Assembly: GCF_003259835.1 (NCBI RefSeq)
Contig: NZ_QLMI01000003.1
Span: 62,001-126,000 of the forward strand
Origin: Flavobacterium aquaticum
GTDB lineage: Bacteria > Bacteroidota > Bacteroidia > Flavobacteriales > Flavobacteriaceae
Direction: 5' to 3'
Length of the DNA: 64,000 bases
This document shows positions 33,140-40,443 of the stretch, one piece after another. The position numbers and the translations under genes were made by a program. The stretch's first letter is position 1, and each line of letters opens with the position of its first letter. The notes under the pieces were generated by a model. It saw only the letters and a list, made by a program, of their open reading frames with translations, did no database searches and had not been told where the DNA came from.

Positions 33140-33169
33140 CAAAGGTAATAAAATTGATTAGAAATCAAA
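33140..33169 (-). promoter_or_regulatory. Promoter of the trhO operon
   Basis: On the minus strand TTTG (33169-33166) and TACCTTTG (33147-33140) are 18 bases apart, a full match to the Bacteroidota consensus. Transcription would begin near 33133, giving a leader of about 50 bases with a small GAATTCT/AGAATTC hairpin (33114-33134). Confidence 0.75.
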
Positions 33170-33203
33170 TCTTTAAATGAATTGCAAAACATATTAACAA
33201 TTT

Positions 33204-33233
33204 TTGGCACAATTGAAAAAAGCTGTATTTTTA
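33204..33233 (+). promoter_or_regulatory. Promoter of recA
   Basis: TTG at 33204-33206 and TATTTTTA at 33226-33233 with a 19-base spacer; one mismatch in the last base of TAnnTTTG. Transcription would start near 33240, about 31 bases before the ATG. No LexA-type palindrome was noticed. Confidence 0.65.
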
Positions 33234-33270
33234 CAAAAAAAGAATTGTAATCAATTTAAAGCCAAATATT

Positions 33271-34275
33271 ATGAGTTCAGACAAAGAAGCAAAATTAAAA
33301 GCCTTACAACTAACATTAGACAAACTTGACAAAACATACGGAAAAGGAACCGTAATGAAACTAGGTGATAGCGCTGTTGAAGAAGTAGAAGCTATTCCTA
33401 CAGGTTCGTTAGGTGTTGATTTAGCGCTTGGAGTAAATGGATATCCAAGAGGAAGAATCATAGAAATCTACGGTCCAGAATCGTCAGGTAAAACTACGTT
33501 AACATTACACGCCATAGCTGAAGCTCAAAAAGCAGGAGGAATTGCAGCATTTATTGATGCAGAACATGCATTTGACCGTTTTTATGCTGAGAAATTAGGC
33601 GTTGATATCGACAACTTAATTATTTCGCAACCTGATAATGGTGAACAAGCATTAGAAATTGCGGAAAGTTTAATTCGTTCAGGAGCGGTTGATGTTGTAG
33701 TAATTGACTCGGTTGCTGCTTTAACACCAAAAAGTGAAATTGAAGGCGACATGGGTGATTCTAAAATGGGATTGCACGCACGTTTAATGTCGCAAGCGTT
33801 GAGAAAATTAACGGGAACGATTCACAAAACAAACTGTACAGTTTTCTTCATTAACCAATTACGTGATAAAATTGGAGTAATGTTTGGAAGCCCTGAGACT
33901 ACAACTGGAGGAAATGCCTTGAAATTTTATGCATCAGTTCGTATTGATATTCGTAAATCAACACAAATTAAAGATGGTGAAAACGTTATTGGTAATAGAA
34001 CTAAAGTTAAAATTGTAAAAAATAAAGTTGCTCCACCATTTAGAACGGCAGAATTTGACATTATGTATGGTGAAGGAATTTCAAAAGTAGGTGAAGTTTT
34101 AGACTTAGCTGTAGAATTTGAAATCATCAAAAAAAGTGGTTCATGGTTTAGTTACGGAGAAACTAAATTAGGTCAAGGTCGAGATGCTGTAAAAGCATTA
34201 ATCAAAGACAATCCAGAATTAATGGATGAACTTGAACAAAAAATTAAAGAGCTTATCAAAGAAAATAACGCTTAA
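33271..34275 (+). CDS. recA: Recombinase RecA
   Basis: Forms filaments on single-stranded DNA for homologous recombination and SOS induction. The 334 residues include the Walker A motif GPESSGKTT near 68-76, the Walker B region [10 protein letters not shown] near 141-150, the L2/recombination stretch [20 protein letters not shown], and the C-terminal domain ending in an acidic/lysine helix. The start [13 protein letters not shown] follows a good promoter, and a strong terminator follows the stop codon, so it is monocistronic. trhO diverges from the same intergenic region. Confidence 0.98.
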   Translation: MSSDKEAKLKALQLTLDKLDKTYGKGTVMKLGDSAVEEVEAIPTGSLGVDLALGVNGYPRGRIIEIYGPESSGKTTLTLHAIAEAQKAGGIAAFIDAEHAFDRFYAEKLGVDIDNLIISQPDNGEQALEIAESLIRSGAVDVVVIDSVAALTPKSEIEGDMGDSKMGLHARLMSQALRKLTGTIHKTNCTVFFINQLRDKIGVMFGSPETTTGGNALKFYASVRIDIRKSTQIKDGENVIGNRTKVKIVKNKVAPPFRTAEFDIMYGEGISKVGEVLDLAVEFEIIKKSGSWFSYGETKLGQGRDAVKALIKDNPELMDELEQKIKELIKENNA

Positions 34276-34280
34276 AATTA

Positions 34281-34307
34281 AATCACGCCTTGAGCGTGAT
34301 TTTTTTT
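34281..34307 (+). terminator. Intrinsic terminator of recA
   Basis: AATCACGC - CTTGA - GCGTGATT followed by seven T residues, beginning five bases after the recA stop codon. Confidence 0.93.
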
Positions 34308-34366
34308 GTAATTTAACGCAACCTTTTTTGAAAAAATTAATCTACTAAATATAATAATCAATAAAA

Positions 34367-34768
34367 ATGAAAAAATTAGTTTTATTAATAAGTATTCTTT
34401 TTTTATTCAATTCTTGTGAACTCGAAGAAAATAGCTTCACAGTTGAAGTTTTACCTGTTCATTCTGTTGAAATGCCTACAGAATTTGTCTTAGGAGAAAC
34501 TTATCCTATAACTATGCAATATTACAGACCAACAAATTGTCACTCTCCTTATGGTATTTATTACGATAAAGAATTAAACATAAGAACTTGTGCAATTAAA
34601 AATTTGGTTGAAGGAAGAGGCAATTGTGCTCCTGTTGAAAACATATTAGTTGAAGAAACTTTTAATTTTCATGTTACAAATACAGGAAACTATATTTTTA
34701 AATTTTGGACAGGTCTCGATGACGAAGGAAATGACACTTTTATGACATATGATATTCCTGTAAATTAA
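34367..34768 (+). CDS. Lipoprotein, unknown function, upstream of an ECF sigma factor
   Basis: A 133-residue protein. The signal peptide MKKLVLLISILFLFNSCELE ends in a lipobox with cysteine 17. The mature part is beta-rich, with cysteines in TNCHSP, RTCAIK and GNCAP that could form disulfides, and a closing FKFWTGLDDEGNDTF segment. I do not recognise the family. It ends 11 bases before the TTG start of the sigma factor gene, so the three genes to 36977 may form one unit, and this lipoprotein could be part of the same envelope-sensing system. Confidence 0.7.
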   Translation: MKKLVLLISILFLFNSCELEENSFTVEVLPVHSVEMPTEFVLGETYPITMQYYRPTNCHSPYGIYYDKELNIRTCAIKNLVEGRGNCAPVENILVEETFNFHVTNTGNYIFKFWTGLDDEGNDTFMTYDIPVN

Positions 34769-34779
34769 CATGTAAGAAA

Positions 34780-35322
34780 TTGATTATAGAGCAACTTATA
34801 CATGAATGTAGTAACAACAATACTAAAGCACAAGAGCAGATTTATCGCTTATTAGCGCCAAAATTGTTTTCTGTGTGTTTGAAATATTCGCGTAATTACG
34901 AAGAAGCTCAAGACAATTTACAAGAAAGTTTTTTAATCATTTTTGAAAAAATAAAACAATATAAAAACACGGGTTCCTTTGAAGGTTGGGCCAAAAGAGT
35001 TACCATTAATTACGTTTTACAGCAATATAGAAAACAAAATATTTTTGAAATTGTTTCTGAAAAAATTGCTGACGAAGAGGAAATTGAAATTGATGATGAC
35101 AACATCAGTTTAGAATTTTTAACTAAGATTATTCAAGAATTACCAGATAGATATCGATTGGTTTTTAACTTATATGTTTTAGATGGATATTCTCATAAAG
35201 AGATTGCCGAGATGTTAGAAATCAACATCGGAACATCAAAATCAAATTTAGCTAGAGCAAAAGCTATTTTGAAAAGTAAGATAGAATCAAATAACAGTTT
35301 TGAGGTAAAAAAAAGTAAATGA
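34780..35322 (+). CDS. ECF-type RNA polymerase sigma factor (TTG start)
   Basis: A 180-residue sigma-70 family factor of the extracytoplasmic-function group. Region 2 covers about 20-90 (YSRNYEEAQDNLQESFLIIFEKI) and region 4 about 120-175 (LPDRYRLVFNLYVLDGYSHKEIAEMLEI, quoted in part: DGYSHKEIAEML). The frame has no ATG between the upstream in-frame stop at 34750 and the conserved N-terminus, so initiation must use TTG at 34780. The next gene overlaps it by four bases (ATGA), which is the usual layout of a sigma factor with its anti-sigma factor. Confidence 0.92.
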   Translation: MIIEQLIHECSNNNTKAQEQIYRLLAPKLFSVCLKYSRNYEEAQDNLQESFLIIFEKIKQYKNTGSFEGWAKRVTINYVLQQYRKQNIFEIVSEKIADEEEIEIDDDNISLEFLTKIIQELPDRYRLVFNLYVLDGYSHKEIAEMLEINIGTSKSNLARAKAILKSKIESNNSFEVKKSK

Positions 35323-36977
35323 AAGACAATAAAAATATAGAACGATTATTTCAAGAGAAATTCAAAGATTTTGAAGCTTTACCGCCTCAAGATTCTTGGG
35401 ATATTATTGCAAGTCGTTTAAATGAGAAAAAGAAGAAGAAAAGAATTGTACCTATTTGGTTTCAATTTTCGGGGATTGCCGCTTCGTTGTTCATAATCGG
35501 GGCTTTAATTTGGAATTTCTCTGGTGAAAATAATTCAACAGAAATTCCAAATTCTAACAACACAATAGTAAACACCGAAGATGCTAAAGGAAACTCAAAT
35601 AATTCAAACATTACTTCGCCTAATAATGAAGCTATTGTTTATGATTCACAATCAAACGAAGAAAGTTTAGATAAAAAAACTAACAACTCAACCAATCAAT
35701 ATAATGAAAAATTGATTGATGAAAAATTAGTTAATTCTAAGCTTAAAAACAATTCCAGTAGAAGAAACGGATTGGTTTCAAACGGTAAATTAGAAAACAA
35801 TATTAATGCAAATTCAAATCAAAAAGGATTTAAAAAAGGTAAAAACAATTTCAAAAAACAATCATCTTCTGAAATAAATTCTGAAAACGTTTTTGTAGCA
35901 AATACAGAAAAAAACAAGGCAAAAAGAAAATCAAAATCGAAGTCAAATAAAAATAATTCTGCTTTTGAAAACCTATTTGATGATAATAACGTAGTTAATA
36001 ATAGTAGAGAAGATAAAATCTCAATTAACAAAGAAACAATTGATGCTTTTTTTGAAAATAAAACATCAAACACAACAACAATAACTAATAATGATTCTAT
36101 TACAAAACAAACAAACAATTCAGATGTTGTTGTTTCCAATGAAATCATTACTCAAGATAGTACGCTAGTGGCTGAAGTTTCTAAAGAAACAAATCCGCTA
36201 GAAGAATTGCTTAAAGAAAAAGAGGCTGGGAAAAATGAAGATGAAAAAGAAGAAAAAAGAAGTAAATGGGCGATTAGCACTAACGCGTCGCCTGTTTATT
36301 TCAACTCCTTAGCACAAGGATCTTCAATTGACCAACAATTTGATTCGAATAGTAAAAATTATGCAACAACTTTAAGTTTAGGTATAGCTGGAAGTTACGC
36401 AATAAACAACAAATTAAGTATAAAAACAGGGGTTAACAATATCAACATTAGCTACAATACTAACGATGTTTTATTTGATGCACGAATGAATAATGTTGAA
36501 AACAATATCCCTACAATATCAAGAAATCCTGAAGCATCTAATATGGTGTTTTCGTCAAAAGCTAATGTAGTAGAAACGCTATCAGGTGATGTGGAAAATG
36601 TAATTATTGAAAACAATGTAGGGGCGTTACAACAAAACATCAGTTATATTGAAGTTCCTTTAGAATTAAGTTACAAATTATTGGATAAAAAATTTGGTAT
36701 AGAAGTGATTGGAGGAATGAGTACCTTATTTTTAAATCAAAATAACATTTCGTTAGTGGCAAACGGTATCGAAATGGAAGTAGGAAGAGCAAATAATTTA
36801 AACAGCATACATTTTAGTAGTAATGTCGGTTTGGGTTTTAAATACTCGTTTTGGAAAAGCTTTAATGCTAATTTTCAGCCTATGTTTAAATACCAGATCA
36901 ATACGTTTAGTGAAAATTCCGGTAACTTCAAGCCTTATTTTATAGGCTTGTATACCGGAATTAGTTTTAGTTTTTAA
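35319..36977 (+). CDS. Anti-sigma-like membrane protein fused to an outer-membrane beta-barrel
   Basis: A 552-residue protein in three parts. Residues 1-45 are cytoplasmic and look like a zinc-free anti-sigma head (LFQEKFKDFEALPPQDSWDI, then a KKKKK patch). One membrane helix follows at about 46-66 (FSGIAASLFIIGALIWNF). Residues 67-310 are a low-complexity Asn/Ser/Lys/Glu-rich linker. Residues 315-552 look like a PorT-type outer-membrane barrel with alternating strands, ending in the aromatic GLYTGISFSF typical of barrel C-termini. Its ATG overlaps the sigma factor stop by four bases. The simplest reading is an anti-sigma factor whose barrel senses the outer membrane directly; this is inference. 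A bidirectional terminator follows. Confidence 0.75.
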   Translation: MKDNKNIERLFQEKFKDFEALPPQDSWDIIASRLNEKKKKKRIVPIWFQFSGIAASLFIIGALIWNFSGENNSTEIPNSNNTIVNTEDAKGNSNNSNITSPNNEAIVYDSQSNEESLDKKTNNSTNQYNEKLIDEKLVNSKLKNNSSRRNGLVSNGKLENNINANSNQKGFKKGKNNFKKQSSSEINSENVFVANTEKNKAKRKSKSKSNKNNSAFENLFDDNNVVNNSREDKISINKETIDAFFENKTSNTTTITNNDSITKQTNNSDVVVSNEIITQDSTLVAEVSKETNPLEELLKEKEAGKNEDEKEEKRSKWAISTNASPVYFNSLAQGSSIDQQFDSNSKNYATTLSLGIAGSYAINNKLSIKTGVNNINISYNTNDVLFDARMNNVENNIPTISRNPEASNMVFSSKANVVETLSGDVENVIIENNVGALQQNISYIEVPLELSYKLLDKKFGIEVIGGMSTLFLNQNNISLVANGIEMEVGRANNLNSIHFSSNVGLGFKYSFWKSFNANFQPMFKYQINTFSENSGNFKPYFIGLYTGISFSF

Positions 36978-37042
36978 GCTTTGTTGGTTAAGCTTAAATT
37001 TATAGTTAAGTTGTTTCATTTTTAGTTAAAATGAAACTGAGA

Positions 37043-37068
37043 AAGTCCAAATGCGTTTGGACTTTTTT
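37043..37068. terminator. Bidirectional intrinsic terminator
   Basis: AAGTCCAAA - TGCG - TTTGGACTT followed by TTTT on plus, with an A-rich left side for the minus strand. It serves the anti-sigma/barrel gene and the convergent plsC gene, whose stop codon overlaps its right edge. Confidence 0.9.
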
Positions 37069-37807
37069 ATTTTAAATCCTCCAATAAAGGTTGTAAAATA
37101 ATTTCTCTTACTTGTTGTTTCAGAGCGTTTTTATCTTCTAAGGTTTTACCTTTCGTTTCAATTATTGGATAAATTTTAGCGCGCATTTTTCCTGGACTTC
37201 CACTAAAAAAAGTATATGAAAAACGTTTTTTGTTATCGAAAAATACCATTGGAACAATTGGTAAACCATGTTCTAAAGCAATTCTGAAAGCGCCGTCTTT
37301 AAATTCGTCTAATACTATATGTTCTTCGGGAACACCACCTTCAGGAAAAATACAAATACTTAATCCTTGATGAATTCTCTTTTGAGCACGTTCAAAAACT
37401 TGATAACGACTTTTACTATTGCTTCTATCAACTAAAATACAAACGCGTTTATAGATAAATCCAAAAATCGGAATCTTCGCCAATTCCTTCTTTCCTACAA
37501 AAACAAACGGATGATTTTTAACTACAATCAACATCAACATAATATCGGTCATTGAAGTATGATTGGCCACTAACATATAACTTTTGCCATCTTCAAAAAC
37601 TTCATCGCCTTCGATAGAATAATTAAATCCCATTCCAATTAAAATAATCTTAGACCATATCCTTGCGATTTTAAAAAATAAAGGATACGTTTTTTCGCTT
37701 AAAATCGTAGCCAAAATAAACGGAAACAATACAATAATTGGAACTAAAACCAAGATATAAAACCAAATGCGATATAGAAGAGTAAGCGGATATTTTAAAA
37801 ATTTCAT
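37067..37807 (-). CDS. plsC: 1-acyl-sn-glycerol-3-phosphate acyltransferase
   Basis: Adds the second acyl chain to lysophosphatidic acid at the inner membrane. The 246-residue protein has N-terminal hydrophobic helices (about 5-30) and the PlsC motifs: block I NHTSMTDIM with the HxxxxD pair near 77-82, block III FPEGGVPEE near 154, and block IV LPIVPMVFF. The length fits the family. It is a single gene on minus, divergent from trpS and convergent with the anti-sigma/barrel gene. Confidence 0.93.
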   Translation of the reverse strand: MKFLKYPLTLLYRIWFYILVLVPIIVLFPFILATILSEKTYPLFFKIARIWSKIILIGMGFNYSIEGDEVFEDGKSYMLVANHTSMTDIMLMLIVVKNHPFVFVGKKELAKIPIFGFIYKRVCILVDRSNSKSRYQVFERAQKRIHQGLSICIFPEGGVPEEHIVLDEFKDGAFRIALEHGLPIVPMVFFDNKKRFSYTFFSGSPGKMRAKIYPIIETKGKTLEDKNALKQQVREIILQPLLEDLK

Positions 37808-37882
37808 TAAGCGTGATTATTTGATTTCCAAAAGTAATCATTTTAATAAAACACATCTCTTTTTACTTTTCTGTTTTTGCTT

Positions 37883-37890
37883 TACATTTG
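37883..37890 (+). promoter_or_regulatory. Promoter -7 element of trpS
   Basis: TACATTTG matches TAnnTTTG. The expected -33 region lacks a clear TTG at proper spacing (one lies only about eight bases upstream). Transcription from here would carry the CTTTGCG repeat in the leader. Confidence 0.45.
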
Positions 37891-37910
37891 CAATTCGATT
37901 TAATAATTAA

Positions 37911-37960
37911 AAACTTTGCGAAGCTTTGCGAATAACTTTGCGTCTTTGCGTTAAAACTTA
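37911..37960. repeat. CTTTGCG repeat in the trpS leader
   Basis: AAACTTTGCGAAGCTTTGCG, then AACTTTGCGTCTTTGCG: four copies of CTTTGCG at 9-12 base intervals, ending just before the trpS ATG. Same family as 22585-22620 (reverse) and the tandem array at 49443-49724. Confidence 0.75.
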
Positions 37961-37963
37961 ACA

Positions 37964-38932
37964 ATGGCAAAAATCTTAACCGGAGTTCAAAGTACTGGAA
38001 CACCACACTTAGGTAATTTATTAGGAGCAATTATTCCTGCTATTCAAATGGCAAACAATCCTGATAACGAGTCTTTTCTTTTCATTGCCGATTTGCATTC
38101 GATTACGCAAATCAAAAATGGAGCAGAATTAAGACAAAATACGTATAGTGTTGCGGCGGCTTGGCTGGCGTGTGGTTTAGACACAAATCGTGTGGTTTTT
38201 TATCGCCAATCAGATGTTCCTCAAACTACTGAGCTTTCTTGGTATTTGAGTTGCTTTTTTCCGTTCCAACGTTTAACATTAGCGCACTCTTTCAAAGATA
38301 AAGCGGATAGATTAGATGATGTAAATGCAGGATTATTTTCGTATCCGATGTTAATGGCGGCTGATATTTTATTATATGATGCCGAATTCGTTCCTGTTGG
38401 AAAAGATCAATTACAACATTTAGAAATTACACGTGATGTAGCTTCGAGATTCAATCATCAAATGGGTGAAACCTTTGTATTACCTGAAGCGAAAATCGAC
38501 GAACAAATCATGATTATTCCGGGAACAGACGGACAAAAAATGAGTAAATCGAGAAACAATTTTATCAATATCTTTTTAGATGATAAAGCGTTACTAAAAC
38601 AAATCAAAACCATTGAAACTGATAGCACACCTCTTGAAGAACCAAAAAATCCAGATACTTGTAACGTGTTTGCATTATACAAATTATTAGGTTCTACAGA
38701 AGAAGTAGCCGATTTGCGTACCAAATACGAAGCTGGAAATTACGGCTACGGTCACGCGAAACAAGCTTTATTTGAATTAATCGTTGAAAAATTCAAAACC
38801 GAAAGAGAAAAATACAATTACTATAGCAACAACTTAGAAGAAGTAGATAAATTATTACTCGAAGGTGCCGCAAAAGCAAGTACTGTAGCAAATGGCGTTT
38901 TAAAAAGAGTTAGAGAGAAGTTGGGTTATTAA
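37964..38932 (+). CDS. trpS: Tryptophanyl-tRNA synthetase
   Basis: Charges tRNA-Trp with tryptophan. The 322 residues match the bacterial form. The class I signatures are present: the HIGH-type motif TGTPHLGNLLG near 12-22 and the KMSKS loop near 191-195 (GQKMSKSRNN). The GKDQLQHLEITRDVA segment lies between. The 31 bases or so of leader before the ATG hold the CTTTGCG repeat; I see no T-box or Trp-rich leader peptide. A terminator shared with dprA follows. Confidence 0.97.
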   Translation: MAKILTGVQSTGTPHLGNLLGAIIPAIQMANNPDNESFLFIADLHSITQIKNGAELRQNTYSVAAAWLACGLDTNRVVFYRQSDVPQTTELSWYLSCFFPFQRLTLAHSFKDKADRLDDVNAGLFSYPMLMAADILLYDAEFVPVGKDQLQHLEITRDVASRFNHQMGETFVLPEAKIDEQIMIIPGTDGQKMSKSRNNFINIFLDDKALLKQIKTIETDSTPLEEPKNPDTCNVFALYKLLGSTEEVADLRTKYEAGNYGYGHAKQALFELIVEKFKTEREKYNYYSNNLEEVDKLLLEGAAKASTVANGVLKRVREKLGY

Positions 38933-38952
38933 GAAAACTCAACTTTAAATAA

Positions 38953-38994
38953 AAAAAACCTCAAAGTTTAGAAGTCTATATTTTGAGGTTTTTT
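38953..38994. terminator. Bidirectional terminator between trpS and dprA
   Basis: AAAAAACCTCAAA (38953-38965) and TTTGAGGTTTTTT (38982-38994) form 13-base arms around a 16-base loop, with T-tracts available in both directions. Confidence 0.88.
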
Positions 38995-38996
38995 TA

Positions 38997-40100
38997 TCAA
39001 ACCACCTCAAACATCTTACCTGGCAAAGGACGAATCACACCTTTTAATTCCATATTTAACAAAATGGAAGAAATGCGATAAATAGGAAAATCACATTCTA
39101 AGGCGATAATGTCCATCATTTCTTTTCCTGTTTTTTGAAGGTAATCGTAAATGATTTGTTCTTCTTCGGTTAAGGTGACGAACAATTGTTTTTGTACTAC
39201 TTTTTGAGATTCGCGTTGCAATTCCCAATTCAAAATATACACCAAATCAGCTGCCGAAGTAAGCAAATTGGCTCGTTGTGTTTTAATCAAATTATTGCAA
39301 CCTTGACTGTATTTATCAGTCGTTCTTCCTGGAACTGCAAACACATCTCGGTTGTAATCGTTGGCTAAATTAGCTGTAACTAACGAACCGCCTCTTTCAG
39401 CGCTTTCAATTACGATGGTAGCTTCGCTAATGCCGGCAACAATCCGATTTCGTTTGATGAAATTTTCTTTATCGGGATTACTGGTACTCCAAAATTCGGT
39501 TAAAAAACCGCCGTTTTGTTCCATTTTTGCCATGTACTTTTTGTGTGTTTTCGGATAAATTTGATTCAATCCGTGAGCTAAAACGCCGATAGTTTGCAAA
39601 CCACAATCCATTGCTATTTGATGTGCATAAATATCCACGCCGTAAGCAAACCCACTAACAATTATTGGATTTAATGGTGAAATTTCTTCAATCAATTTCT
39701 TAGTAAATTCCATGCCATACGTCGTAATTTGACGTGTTCCGACAATACTAATGATTCTTCTATTCTGTAAATCGATATTTCCCGCTTGGAATAAAAGTAC
39801 GGGACTATCGTAACAATGTTTTAATCGTTCGGGATAGTTTTCTTCTTGAAAATAGGTAGTGGAAATGTTTTCTTGTGCGATGAATTTGAGTTCTGCTTCC
39901 GCTTTTGCAAATACCGATTTGTCTTGTAAATTTTTAATTACAACCGAGCCAATGCCGTCAATTTTTTGAAGTTGGGATTTTTTTGAAGCGAAGACTTCTG
40001 TAGCATTTCCGCAATGTTGGATGAGTTTTTTGGCGATTACATCTCCTACTCCTTCCACTTGCATGAGCGCAAGCGTGTGGTACAATTCTGACTGTGTCAT
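38997..40100 (-). CDS. dprA: DNA-processing protein DprA
   Basis: Loads RecA on incoming single-stranded DNA during natural transformation and is present even in species not known to be competent. I take the ATG at 40100 (MTQSELYHTLALMQVEG, 367 residues); upstream in-frame sequence is unconserved. An N-terminal SAM/HhH-like region (GVGDVIAKKLIQ, then GIGSVVIKNL) precedes the Rossmann-like domain with VSGFAYGVDIYAHQIAM near 174-190 and GGSLVTANLA near 259. A C-terminal winged-helix (DprA_WH) covers about 305-367. Single gene; upstream lies a 343-base intergenic region. Confidence 0.94.
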   Translation of the reverse strand: MTQSELYHTLALMQVEGVGDVIAKKLIQHCGNATEVFASKKSQLQKIDGIGSVVIKNLQDKSVFAKAEAELKFIAQENISTTYFQEENYPERLKHCYDSPVLLFQAGNIDLQNRRIISIVGTRQITTYGMEFTKKLIEEISPLNPIIVSGFAYGVDIYAHQIAMDCGLQTIGVLAHGLNQIYPKTHKKYMAKMEQNGGFLTEFWSTSNPDKENFIKRNRIVAGISEATIVIESAERGGSLVTANLANDYNRDVFAVPGRTTDKYSQGCNNLIKTQRANLLTSAADLVYILNWELQRESQKVVQKQLFVTLTEEEQIIYDYLQKTGKEMMDIIALECDFPIYRISSILLNMELKGVIRPLPGKMFEVV

Positions 40101-40254
40101 GGCGTGTATAAAATTTATTTGGCGTATAATTGAAGAACAAAAATAGTAGTTTTTAAGAATAATCCAAAGGTTTTTACCACATAGAAACATAGAAAATTAT
40201 CTTAACCGCACAAGACATTCCATTTTACATAGAAAACAAAGACCAAGAAAGAAA

Positions 40255-40355
40255 ATGAAAACCTAAATATCCCGAAGTTTCGGGACTGATGGGAGAGGCA
40301 CCGTGTAGAGCGGACAGCAGGAACAAGGAAATCAAGAAAGCCCAAGCCATTCGCT
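40255..40355. repeat. GC-rich intergenic element with a CCCGAA hairpin
   Basis: It opens with the palindrome TCCCGAA-GT-TTCGGGA (40270-40285) and continues with GATGGGAGAGGCACC, GTGTAGAGCGGACAGC and AGGAACAAGG. Its base composition differs sharply from the surrounding DNA. It resembles dispersed intergenic sequences I recall from flavobacterial genomes, but this is memory, not a search result. It could also be a small structured RNA; strand is undecided. Confidence 0.5.
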
Positions 40356-40408
40356 TCCAATTATTTACATTTAAAATCGCAATTGTTAATAATTTTTGTT
40401 GATAAAAT

Positions 40409-40438
40409 TTTGATATTGCTATTGATTATCTAACTTTG
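40409..40438 (+). promoter_or_regulatory. Promoter of the HU/SPOR gene, apparently leaderless
   Basis: TTTG at 40409-40412 and TAACTTTG at 40431-40438, 18 bases apart, match the consensus in full. The -7 element ends only five bases before the ATG at 40444, so the mRNA should begin at or next to the start codon. Confidence 0.75.
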
Positions 40439-40443
40439 TTGTT

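Larger units (their letters stand above)
40101..40443. other. Intergenic region upstream of dprA and the HU/SPOR gene
   Basis: A 343-base gap without a convincing gene. Positions 40101-40250 are AT-rich. Positions 40255-40355 hold a markedly GC-richer element, listed separately. Positions 40409-40438 hold the promoter of the plus-strand gene. No tRNA or known structured RNA could be recognised. Confidence 0.7.

Noticed and set aside
33083..33270. SOS (LexA) operator in front of recA
   Set aside because: No LexA-type palindrome was seen; the region is explained by two divergent promoters.
37911..37960. T-box or attenuator in the trpS leader
   Set aside because: The leader is short, has no T-box sequence, no Trp-codon leader peptide and no competing hairpins; it is explained by the CTTTGCG repeat.
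40255..40355. GC-rich element as signal recognition particle RNA or another housekeeping RNA
   Set aside because: It lacks the conserved SRP loop pattern (GGAAGCAGCC-like) and shows no tmRNA or RNase P signatures; kept as an unassigned element.
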